Below are positions 33,083 to 42,235 of a DNA stretch of 64,000 nucleotides, in pieces (position 1 is the stretch's first letter; each line of letters begins with the position of its first letter). This DNA is from Nephrocerus scutellatus (Eukaryota; Arthropoda; Insecta; Diptera; Pipunculidae). A program made the position numbers and the translations under genes. The notes under the pieces were generated by a model that saw nothing but the letters and a program-made list of their open reading frames with translations, did no database searches and had not been told where the DNA came from. Location of the stretch: the NCBI GenBank assembly GCA_947095585.1, contig OX352761.1, forward strand, positions 19,731,277 through 19,795,276, given 5' to 3'.

Positions 33083-33790
33083 AATAAAAAGCTATACATA
33101 TATTGAATTGTATTTAGAAAGCTTTCATTGAATAAACTTTGTGTTGGGTTGTGATTTGTGAACCGTTGCATATTTCTGTGCTCAGTACTATTGTTGTGGA
33201 GAGCTTTCTATAAAATCATAGCAATATATTGATACGAAATTTAGGTTTCTAGAGTTCGTAATGGATTTTTCAAATTAAATTAACACAATGTTATTAATTC
33301 ACAAATTACAACTTCAACAAATTACAAAAATAGCAACAGTTCACAAATTTACACTGGTAATTACCTTTTTACTTATAACACTTATATTTCACTACTATTC
33401 ACTTAGGCAATAGGTCTATCTGTGCGCAAGTACTTTTCAATTAGCCTGGCTGAATTCCAAATCATAACTAGCTGCGAAAGTGTTGTTCTATTTATACCTA
33501 ATCTACAGTTTCGTGAAGGTTCTATTCTAAAGAACCATCTAGCAAATACCTGGTAAATTTCTATGTAAAATTAACCATATAGTTACAAGTACATACAAAT
33601 TTAACTACACATATGGTACACGAAAGTATCAGTACAATATGCTATAATTTTATATAAAGCTCTCCACAGGATCTTATATACAAGCTCTTAACAATACTAA
33701 TGAGCCCAAAAATATGCAACGGCTTACAGCCCAACGCAAAGATTATTCAATGAAAGCTTTCTTTCTCAATATATGTAAAGCTTTTTATAT
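33083..33790. repeat. Large inverted repeat, arms about 150 bp
   Basis: The left arm (about 33083-33230) has AAAAAGCTATACATATATTG, GAAAGCTTTCATTGAATAAA, CCGTTGCATATTTCTGTGCT and GTGGAGAGCTTTCTATAAAA. The right arm (about 33638-33790) is its diverged inverse (AAAGCTCTCCAC, AAAAATATGCAACGG, TTCAATGAAAGCTTTC, CATATATTGAGAA complement). The interior is an LTR-like segment, so the palindrome was probably one continuous element before that insertion. Confidence 0.7.
33226..33640 (-). repeat. Solo LTR-like segment at the centre of the inverted repeat
   Basis: On the minus strand it runs from TGATACTTTCGTGTACC to CCTAAATTTCGTATCA, with short TGATAC/GTATCA inverted ends, a TATA-like GGTATAAATAG and TGATTTGGAATTCAGCC downstream. 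Both features are shared with the 6.1-kb relic and the 3' end is shared with the 63.2-kb relic. Confidence 0.5.
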
Positions 33791-34199
33791 ACGAGTGAGT
33801 ACAATGCAATAAATAATTTCTATTTATAAAATAGAACAACTTTTTCGAAATTTAACCCTCTAATGCCTTCGCCCGCCCCTAGATAGATGATGTATTTTCA
33901 CTTACAAATCTTAACGGATTAATTTTTTGTCAAAACTATTCCGTGCAGCTTTTAGTAGATTGATATATTGATCTGAACGTTAGTCTTTGTTTCGGAGCTC
34001 TAGTGCTTTGTATTTGCGAGAAACATTCGTTCAAAATCACCATTAACTGCAAAGCACGCAAATAAATATTTTTTTCTGAACAGATTTTCGTAAAAGAAAA
34101 CATTATAGTATATTTTGTGAGATCGTCTTGGAAAAATAGCGGTTAAATAGTTGATAAAAGTGTTTTCTATAAAACGTTTGGTCTATAATTTAGTTTGTC

Positions 34200-35480
34200 C
34201 GCAATTGCAATAAGAGGAAGGCGATCCAATTACTTCGACCATCATTCATCGGTGAGATCAAGGAAATGAAAAAAGATCTTCGTAAATTTCAATTGATGTT
34301 GTGGAAAAAGAAACATGCCCACCAGCTAAACGTCGATTGTCGAGTAGTTACTGACAAGCAAGAGTTCGAAAGTTTCTTGGAGTTTTGTTCTTCATGTAGG
34401 TTTATCGCTACCCAAAAATACGTTCTTTCTGGGGTAGGCACTTGCTCGAAGCAATAAGAATGGCAATGTCACTGTGATTCCGAACGGCAAACCTGAACGA
34501 CAAATTGCATGAAGTCCGACCAACTGTGACTCATTCCAACGAATGTTTTGGGTATGTCCCAATGCTCCATCGGCTTTGTGTTGACGAACAAATTTGCGCT
34601 ACGAAAATAGGTTGCAACCTAAATCATCAATACATGCCGGCGAAACCTTTTTATATTTTTATGAAATTTATTCTGGTGCCGGAGATAATGTGACTACCGA
34701 AAATGCTCCACATCTTGGAGCGTCCTCGAATATTGTTATTCGTTTGTCTACTAAAATCCCCGACAACGTCAACCACATTCTTTATTTTGATAATTCTTAA
34801 GCGGCCCCGACACGTTACTGCATTCCTTATATCATCCTCATGTACGTGTGCAGTACGTTTGCACCGACACGTTACTGCATACTTTTCAATCATTCATTTT
34901 TCGTTTACTGTCTTGACGTGCAGACCCCAATGTCAGAAGCGGATAAAATAATTTTGGCAGTGATTGCAGTTCTGCTCCTCCCTTAATACTCTGTTGCTAT
35001 ATTCGTTGCTCCTTTTATCCTATAACGCAGGTAAAGTGCGGTAAAATTCGATGAACTCAATAACAAAATTTCTTTCGGTGTTCTCCGCCATGACGTCTGC
35101 ACTCTATAAAATTTAGTTTCGAATGAATGCAGTTTCAGTCACTCCAATACACGTGACGTATTGACTGAAAAAAACCCATTCATGCAGTAAGAAAATCCAA
35201 ATGATTTGGCTCCAGTAATTGTAAGTGAGACGCATACATACCTGTTTCACTAATACACCTTTACGATGATGTAAGGAATGCAGGCAGTAACGTGTCGGGG
35301 CCGCTTTACACTTCTTTAGGCTTACTAACACATCCAAAAGCCGTGGAATTTATAATTTGGGGACAGTGCGTGCGAACCGTGTTCCAAATATAAAACTATC
35401 GAGCGATGCCGAACAAACGAAACTAAAAGCTAAGCGAGGCTATTCAGAAGAATACGTTGCTAACGCTTTTGGAACCGAAA
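34200..35480 (+). pseudogene. piggyBac-type transposase relic, interrupted by a MITE
   Basis: Pieces in order: VRPTVTHSNECFGYVPMLHR followed by LCVDEQICATKIGCN, YSGAGDN, LGASSNIVIRLSTKIPDNVN followed by HILYFDN, then after the MITE at 34800-35305 the sequence resumes TSLGLLTH, GTVRANRVPNIKLSSDAEQ and KAKRGYSEEYVANAFGTEI. The catalytic-core Asp in FDN aligns with the DNWFTS motif of piggyBac. Several frameshifts and a deletion after PAKPF are present. The N-terminal part is missing here, but a similar N-terminal fragment is at 58020-58350. Confidence 0.72.
34800..35305. mobile_element. MITE, 506 bp, TTA target duplication
   Basis: The ends AGCGGCCCCGACACGTTACT at the left and its inverse at the right match over about 20 bp, and the match continues after a 4-nt indel (GCATTCCTTA.ATCATC). 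TTA occurs at 34797-34799 and 35306-35308. A second copy of GACACGTTACTGCAT lies just inside (34864-34880). Removing the element plus one TTA restores the reading frame of the surrounding piggyBac relic. The 3-bp TWA duplication suits PIF/Harbinger. Confidence 0.85.
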
Positions 35481-36060
35481 TATGCATCCGATGGACAACA
35501 CTTTTTGTGCAAATTTTACAGACGCCTCCGATATATCTCCGTTGGACAAAACTGGGGCCCGAGGGGAGCCCATTTTTAAAACTAGTCCGATTTCTCCGAT
35601 GGACAAAACTTTTTTTAACAGTTTTGGAGTGATCAGAGGTCATATAAGTTTTGTAAAAATTAACCCGATTTTCTTCAAATTTTAAACAAATGTGTATCTC
35701 AGCTGGACACAAAACTTTTTGGACATTGGAGTGATCGGGCCATAAGCCTCGAGAAGTGCCCATATAAGTATTTGAAAGATTAACCCGATTTTTCAAATTT
35801 TAAACACATGTGTATCTCCGATGACAACACTTACTATTGGAAGTTGGAAGTGATCGGTCCCCAAGGTCGGGGGCTTCCATACAAATTGTTTACACATGCC
35901 AATCTCCGGTGAGATTGTAGAAATTTTAAAGTGAAGGGGCTCTAATATTAATTTTTTCCAAATTAATCCGGTTCAAACTTTGCACACATATGTATCTTCT
36001 ATTATAGAATTTACATGAACATTTTTAATTTTTATCGGTTGTTTTTTATAATAGTTCGGC
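35460..36060. repeat. Foldback-like subrepeat array, second locus, forward half
   Basis: Units with TCTCCGATGGACAAAAC, TTTTGGAGTGATC and TTTGTAAAAATTAACCCGAT recur at about 100-bp spacing from 35490, ending in TAGAATTTACATGAACATTT and CGGTTGTTTTTTAT at 36005-36050. They match 2690-3350 and 56005-57275. The array begins directly at the broken end of the piggyBac relic. Confidence 0.65.
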
Positions 36061-36154
36061 TCGTCGTATTTTCGATGGAGATCTAATAACGAGAAGGCTT
36101 TCTTTCTCTGCCAATCACAATCTAGATCATTCCATGGCTGTTTTCGGCTCCGAC

Positions 36155-36250
36155 CCATTTTGGGCTTTAGGAAGTGGTTTAAAAATGGATCGTAAGATTC
36201 CACCACCGAACAAACGAACGAAGGAACGACAGACAGAACCATGCCGACTC
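36155..36250. repeat. Outer arm end of the foldback-like element, reverse orientation
   Basis: GGGCTTTAGGAAGTGGTTTA, GATCGTAAGATTCCACCACC and GAACGACAGACAGAACCATG match 3775-3845 in the same orientation and 56555-56635 inverted. Confidence 0.6.
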
Positions 36251-36299
36251 GAAGTTACTCGTTATATAGAGAATTCAAAAAAAAGTTGCTCGTTATGTT

Positions 36300-36395
36300 G
36301 GAAATCCATACAATCCTGTCTGTAAGTCTTAAGAATAAATTTTTTCCATTGTGAGAGCACGGTTAGTGTTCAGAGGCATAATTGCAAATGGCTTG
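36300..36395. mobile_element. Right-end relic of the 5379-5752 element family
   Basis: CCATACAATCCTG, CTGTAAGTCTTAAGA, CCATTGTGAGAGCACGGTTA and GGCATAATTGC follow the order of 5690-5765. The left part is missing. Confidence 0.4.
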
Positions 36396-36834
36396 TAATA
36401 AACAAGTAAGTTTTTAGCGCATAAAAATAAAATGTCAATAAAAATCATTCACAAGTCGTCCATCGTTTATAGTTACAATCAGGGTGCGATAAATGTCTTT
36501 ATGGATACCAGTTAATTTTCAAAGAGAGCCTAAACCCCAAACCAAAACGATTTGGTTTCTGTTGTTTTAAATATTTTGGTGATTAGTCTGTGGTAATTTA
36601 GATGTTATGTAACATTAAAAGTAATTATTCAAATGTTAGCTTTTAAACGGGAAGTGACATGCTGACATATTTACATATATTATGAGTTAGATATCAACAA
36701 ATGATACATCAGTAGTTATAATGAATGGATTAATAATTGATTTGAAAGTGCTGACATTATGATGTATTTTGCCTACCCATGGCCGGTCTGAGTTTTTTGT
36801 AAGTGACACATGTTGAACATAAACATGTAATTAG

Positions 36835-37155
36835 AGTTTACTCCTTAAGAAACGATTATCATATAAGCAAAAAGTGATATGATATGTAAATGTGTTTTTG
36901 ACCTTTTACACGACCTAGAGAGCTGAAACTTTGGGAGCAGCTATATCTCACACAACATTTTTTATAGCCGTGACGCGTGTAATGCATGGAAAAGTGGAAC
37001 TGATATATATCGTCTTCTATTAGTCAGAAACTGATGAGACTTATTTTAAAATAATTGGTTAGTGCTCGGGTTGCAATGACGTAATTTCTGACGCGTGTGA
37101 CGCGTGGCGTGTGGCGCGTGTTATATATTAAAATCTATTCTTAAGGAGTAGTCTA
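36835..37155. mobile_element. MITE-like element with ACTCCTTAAGAA ends
   Basis: TTTACTCCTTAAGAAACGAT at the left is matched inverted by ATCTATTCTTAAGGAGTAGT at the right, about 320 bp apart. The interior carries a GACGCGTGTGACGCGTGGCG-type (GCGTG)n simple run near 37091-37120. No target duplication was identified. Confidence 0.5.
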
Positions 37156-37742
37156 CAGTCGCGCGTCGAAGCTGACATGCATCTTTTTTTTTATTGTTAT
37201 TGTGCATGCGACATACAAAGCATTTCCCAAAAAATGTGGCTGAGGATCCATAGAGAAAAAATATGGTTGCAGCATAATCACAGCAATTCCGAAGACAATA
37301 ATATCTTACTGTGAAAATAGTTACTAGTCGTAACAATACCGCACTTCTTCAAATTATCGTAATGAAAAAAAATGTTTTTTGAAGAAATCATATTATTGTC
37401 AAAATGGATATGTTTATTAGGTTCTTACAACTATTAATTGCTATAAAATTAATCTAATTTTCGTAACAAAGAAACCCACTTTTTGGTGGGTTAAAATAAC
37501 ATTTCATATATAATTTATACACAAGTACTTAACTGTACTTTGCAACGTGTATATTTATCTTTTTATATATGAAAGTCTGTTTGTTTTTTTTGTCGATATT
37601 AGTGTCGAATCTATAGTTTTCTGGGTGGCTGAGGTTGTGGATGGATGGATCAGTTGGTGTAAAAACAAGTCCCATCAAATTCTGACTGTCAGAAGTCGAG
37701 ATATACGGTATCCTTTTAAAAAGACGAGTAGAAGATCCAACG

Positions 37743-38200
37743 TTGGTCCTTAAATTAAAATCCTTTAACTATCTCGGGTCAACTGTAGCAGCCGATAACA
37801 GCATCGAACCAAAAATACGCGCACGGTTTCTGAAAGTCAACAAAGCCTACTTTAGTCTGTCAAGTCTCTTCAAATCCAGGAATTTAACCATAAAATCCAA
37901 GCTGCTGGTGTATAAGACAATGGTCATACCAGTACTTACATATGGATCCGCGACTTGGGTGCTTAGCAAAAAGCTCTCTGACCTCTTAGCCGCGTTCGAG
38001 AGAAAAGTCTTTCGGAGAATTTTTGGAAAGGACGATTCCGAAAATTCCTTTGCGGTAGGATTTATGGAACACGACAGCGAGGCCGGCCAAGCATATGCTT
38101 AAATGATGCCGTAGACCATTACGCCCAGAGTTTACATCGGCTTGAAATCGGGACCGGTGGAGAGATTTTTTGCGGGAGGTCAGGACCGGACACCGGTTGT
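37743..38200 (+). pseudogene. LINE C-terminal fragment
   Basis: SFNYLGSTVAADNSIEPKI, LKVNKAYFSLSSLFKSRNLT, KSKLLVYKTMVIPVLTYGSA and TWVLSKKLSDLLAAFERKVF run in one frame, the thumb and C-terminal part of the same LINE as 29768-30400. The sequence then jumps to the 3' end (GGACCGGTGGAGAGATTTTT) with deletion of the intervening part. Confidence 0.72.
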
Positions 38201-38739
38201 AATGATCATATTCATCATCATCATACCGGCCAAATATGATGATGATTATTAAAAAGGCGACCTTTTTGTTTGGTCTTTTTGTCTTTTGGCTACTAGTGTG
38301 TACAATCTCATTTACTTATGTTAACTATTGTACTTGTAATAAGGAATATTGGGAAGATTAGTTTATAATTGCATGTGTTGTCCTTTTAGCTCTCGGCGAA
38401 GTCTTGAATAATTTATAATTCTGTCGTAAATTTCTGTTGTTGATTGAGCAATTACATACACATGTATTTGCATATACATACATATGTTATTGCGTACTAC
38501 AGAATTGCGATTTGTGATTTGAAATGAAGAAAATGAAATGAAAATGTAGTTTTTAATTTGGCATTATTTTAGATGAATTGCTACAAGCCATACGGCAGCT
38601 CAATAATGCATGCTTTTGTTAAAATCTGTATAAAATGCTAAAACTACACGTCTTATGTTGGAACCTGGATAACACCCGATAGTTCAGTGAACATTGGTCG
38701 CAAGGATATTGCTCACATACGCACAATCTATGTCTTTAT

Positions 38740-38995
38740 TTTATAAAATAAGAAAGCGGAGCTTCTCAGCTCGCCATATAGATATGGATGGATGGATAAC
38801 GACTGAGTTAGCTTAAAAGGATTTTAGCTTTATGAATAAAACCTTTTTTTATTTCTTTCCCCCTAAAACTACCCCTATGAGTAAAAATAAAATCTCAAAA
38901 TTACGCCATCGTGAGCTGAGCGCTAAACAATTGTTTTAAAATAAGTCCCATCCAAAAGTCGAAATATACGAGTGGACAAACTCCCAAACAAACAA
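38740..38995. repeat. Dispersed repeat related to 32090-33010
   Basis: GCTTCTCAGCTCGCCATATA, GATATGGATGGATGG, CAATTGTTTTAAAATAAGTC and AAAAGTCGAAATATACGAG match the 32-33 kb copies. Confidence 0.5.
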
Positions 38996-39119
38996 ACAAA
39001 CACTTAAATGCTGTAAATGGTCACCGGTGCTCGAAGATCCAAATTTATTGATTTGTCGCGGTCGCAGGGGCTGCCGTCCACCACGTGAAAAATATATTGC
39101 CGTACACTCGTATAAGATC

Positions 39120-39720
39120 CAGCTGGTATAGAAATTAAAGCCACGAGACCATCATAGGCCTCGTACTTTCGCGTATTGGGCTCTAGAATAGTTGGAAACT
39201 GACCCGTTCTTTTATCGCAAAATTGTGTTTAGCGATTAGGCTAATTTAAACGGGTTTGTTAGCAAAATAAACTTGCAGGACCAAGAAAAATGCACCGTTT
39301 GGTGCGGTTTACACGCTGGTAGCATAATGGGACCTTATTTCTTCAAAAATTAGGCCGGAGTCAATGGAGATCAATACCGCAGCATGATCAATGATTATTT
39401 GTTAAAAAATATTGATGTCATTTATCCGGACGACATGTGATTTCAGCAGAATGGCGCTACGTGCCATATGGCGACGGTAACCATCGAGTTATTGAAATCA
39501 AAATTTGACGATAAGTTTCGGCGTGTCAATTCGCCTCCAAGATCGTGCGATTTGCCTAGGCCTTGGCATTGAAGGCCAACACTGTTTGTGTCATTTATGA
39601 CATAAGGCCAGAAGTGCTCGAAAAAGTGGCAAAAAATTGGCCGTACCATGTCCATATGACCAAAGTAATTTTCAAATGCCATGTATTGATCTTGTAAATA
39701 AATAAAACATTTGAATTTGA
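39120..39720 (+). pseudogene. rosa-type mariner transposase relic with internal deletions
   Basis: Fragments line up with the better copy at 59.3-60.4 kb: KPRDHHRPR, CTVWCGLHAGSIMGPYFFKN, NGDQYRSMINDYLL, then FQQNGATCHMATVTIELLKS and NSPPRSCDLP, and YDIRPEVLEKVAKNWPYHV near the end. Here the second catalytic position is Asn (QQN for QQD), and the segment from the third Asp to the C-terminal helix is deleted. Confidence 0.7.
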
Positions 39721-39779
39721 TTGAAATTTAATATTTTGTATTATTTTTTACAATTTCAAGTTCCCTTTACAAATATTTT

Positions 39780-39870
39780 ACAAAATTTATTCATTTTCTT
39801 CAAATTTTATACCCATGTGTATCTCTGATCGACAACATTTTTTTGTAAAATTTGGAAGTGATTGGGGCCC
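39780..39870. repeat. Single foldback-family subrepeat
   Basis: TTCTTCAAATTTTATACCCA, GTGTATCTCTGATCGACAAC and TTTGTAAAATTTGGAAGTGA plus GGGGCCCAGGA equal one subrepeat unit of the 2.7/35/56-kb arrays. Confidence 0.5.
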
Positions 39871-40030
39871 AGGACATAAGGACTACCAGGCAGTCGGACG
39901 AGTTAGTTGCTTATAATTAGCCGACTTATTTTCAAATTCTATTTCCAGGTTCGCTGCTAACGCTTTTCAAATCTACAAAACGTTCTTTCCGTAGTTTTTA
40001 CTCACTTTCATCTGTCAGTTCGTTAATTTG

Positions 40031-40329
40031 CATAATAATTATAATATTCTGCGCGACAGACCGTTGCGGTCCAAGAGGCCTTGCTTCCCGTGACCATTTG
40101 TGTTGTGCATGTATATTTTTGCACACAAATGGAAGGGACCTACAATTTAATGCTGTTTCCGAATTTCGGCGAATTGAAAGACTTTCCGTGACAAGTTATT
40201 ACTCTCCGATGTTTGTCAGAAATTCGCAAAAGGTGGGACTGTGAAAAATATTTTTGGTGTTTTCTGGGATTCGAACTACAAACCCCCTGCTCAGAAATCC
40301 ATGCACTTACCACTATTCACGGCGCCCAA
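40031..40329 (-). mobile_element. SINE copy 3, nearly full length
   Basis: Carries the (ATA)n tail, body and tRNA-like head on the minus strand: B box region GGGATTCGAAC (complement) near 40267 and A-box region near 40300-40325 ending GGCGCC. The head is diverged (CACTATTCACGGCGCC instead of CACTGAGCTACGGCGCC). Confidence 0.75.
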
Positions 40330-40482
40330 TTGCACATCTGTTTTCTTAACCAAAAATGACATAATCACTTTTTTACAAGCTCAGTGCCAACTAAAACTGA
40401 ATTGAATTTCACTTGAATTTCTCACAAAGTGTTTTTCAGCGCAACCTAGTGCTAAAATTCTTCTAGCGCTACTTTTTATTAC

Positions 40483-40725
40483 ACATAATAACAATATTAT
40501 GTGCAACAGACCGTTTCGTATTCTTCGAGTCATATTTTTGCGCACAAATTTAAGAAACCTACTATCTAAAGCTATATATGAAAGTAGAATTAAAAAGCTT
40601 TTTCATGACAGTTCTTACTCTCGGGCGTTCATCAGACATTCGCGTTAATCTAGTATTCATATTTCAAAACTCCCGTTCAAAAGTCCAACGCACTAACCAC
40701 TTGAGCGCTTGAGCCTACTTCTTTC
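40483..40725 (-). mobile_element. SINE copy 4, diverged
   Basis: TATGTGCAACAGACCGTTTC, TTTTTGCGCACAAATTTAAG, CTTACTCTCGGGCGTTCATC and ACTAACCACTTGAGCGCTTG align with the other copies but with many substitutions, so it is the oldest-looking one. Confidence 0.6.
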
Positions 40726-40742
40726 TTAAGCCATTCAATACG

Positions 40743-41575
40743 TACGAGGGTGGGCAATAAGGCTTTGAAAATTAACACAAATTGTGTCGTCACCTTAAAT
40801 TTATCAGCTTTTTTTGTCAAGTACCATCTTTCAAAAGAAAGCACCCAAATTTTTAGACAGAGCTGTCAAATAGTTTTGTTGTGGCAGCCATTTTATGGAG
40901 ACGACTACGAGCATTTTCGTTAAAATTGAAAAAAGTGAGTTTCGAGTGCTCACGCAAACCAAACAAAAGCTTGAAAAATATTATGGGGATTCTTCACCAT
41001 CGATTGGAACCATTCACCACTGGTTTACTCAATTTCGGTGCGGTCGTTCAAGCACAAGAGATGCCGAACGTTCTGTTCGCCCAATTGAGGTCACCACACC
41101 AGAAATGGTCGACAAAGTCCATGGTTTGATAATGGACGATCGGTGAAAGTGCACGAGCTTGAAGAAGCCACAGGCTTATGACAAATGGCTCAGTGATTTC
41201 GGTTTTTCATAAATATTTGGACATGAAAAAGCTTTCCGCAAGATGGGTGCCGCGTTTGCTCACAATCGACAACAAACGCATTCGTTTGACAACTTCAAAG
41301 GTGTGTTTGGTCGTGTTCCAGGAAAATTTGACTGAGTTTTTGCGCCGTTTCGTAACCAACAACAACACACCAGTAACCAAGGAACAGTCAAAACAATGGA
41401 CTTATCCTGGTGAATCGAAGCCAAAGAAGGCAAAGGTTGGCTTATTTTGAGGGGCTCGAGAAATCGTATTATTTGGAGGGCATCAAAAAACTGGAGAAAC
41501 GTTGGATGAATTGCATCGAGCTAAAAGGAGACTATGTTGAAAAATAAAATGGTATTATGCCGAAAAGAGTGCTGA
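40743..41575 (+). pseudogene. Mariner transposase relic, 3' truncated
   Basis: Starts with a mariner-like TIR (CGAGGGTGGGCAATAAGG after TA). Reading from METTTSIFVKIEK gives the N-terminal domain of mariner transposases: VLTQTKQKLEKYYGDSSPSI, IHHWFTQFRCGRSSTRDAER and RPIEVTTPEMVDKVHGLIM. Later pieces in shifted frames are KLSARWVPRLLT, TNNNTPVTKEQSKQWT, and the C-terminal LEKRWMNCIELKGDYVE. The catalytic Asp regions are largely deleted or shifted. A matching right TIR is not seen; LINE sequence starts at about 41580. Confidence 0.7.
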
Positions 41576-41579
41576 CAAG

Positions 41580-42235
41580 TCGTGGGTCAAAAATGGCATT
41601 AATTTGAATTAGGATGCTTGAAAAGTTTGTTAAGACTAATGAAATGATCTCCGATTACTCTGGCCCATATTGTTGACACTGCAACCTAGAAAGATCTACT
41701 GTATCACAGGATATAACTAATCTAAGAGACGTAACACCTCCCAGATGAAGGATAGTATATCCTTAGTAGCAACGTTTCTTAACTCTGCTGACAAACATAT
41801 TTCCTTATAGAAAATATGCCTCCTTAACCAAAGTAATGGTGGGCATTCACAGAGAATGTGCTGGGATGATTCGTCACTTTCCGAGAAGAACCTACATTCC
41901 ATGTCTGAACCTAGAATAATTTTGTTAAGGTGATACCAAGTCAAATTGACCTGTGAGGAAGTTCAAATGCTCTACTTGTCTAGACTTAGGATTTCGTTAT
42001 AGGAGTACGGCCTGATTAATCGTTTGGATTGTTTAGCCCTTTCATTCTTCTCCGAACACAAAAATATCTAGTTGAGTAAATTTTGGTAACCTAGGCGGCC
42101 AAAGTAGAAGAATGTTTTTACCAATCTATCGGTTTTTATAATGGTACCTCATAAATGCAGTAATATTACGTCCAGTTTAGGTAGGAGCACCATCCCTCTG
42201 AAAGTAATTTTTGATGGATGTTGTCCACCAATTCT
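41580..42235 (-). pseudogene. LINE 3'-end fragment, copy A (with intact target site)
   Basis: On the minus strand YHLNKIILGSDMECRFFSES followed by DESSQHILCECPPLLWLRRH gives the C-terminal knuckle (CRFF..HILCECP) of an RNase H-encoding LINE, then ELRNVATKDILSF and a stop near 41717. It contains AAGGATAGTATATCCTTAGT at 41741-41760, the uninterrupted version of the site that in the neighbouring copy holds a rosa-type insertion. Confidence 0.65.

Noticed and set aside
34651..34951. Short frames over the piggyBac-MITE junction as genes
   Set aside because: They are frames running from transposase relic into MITE sequence.
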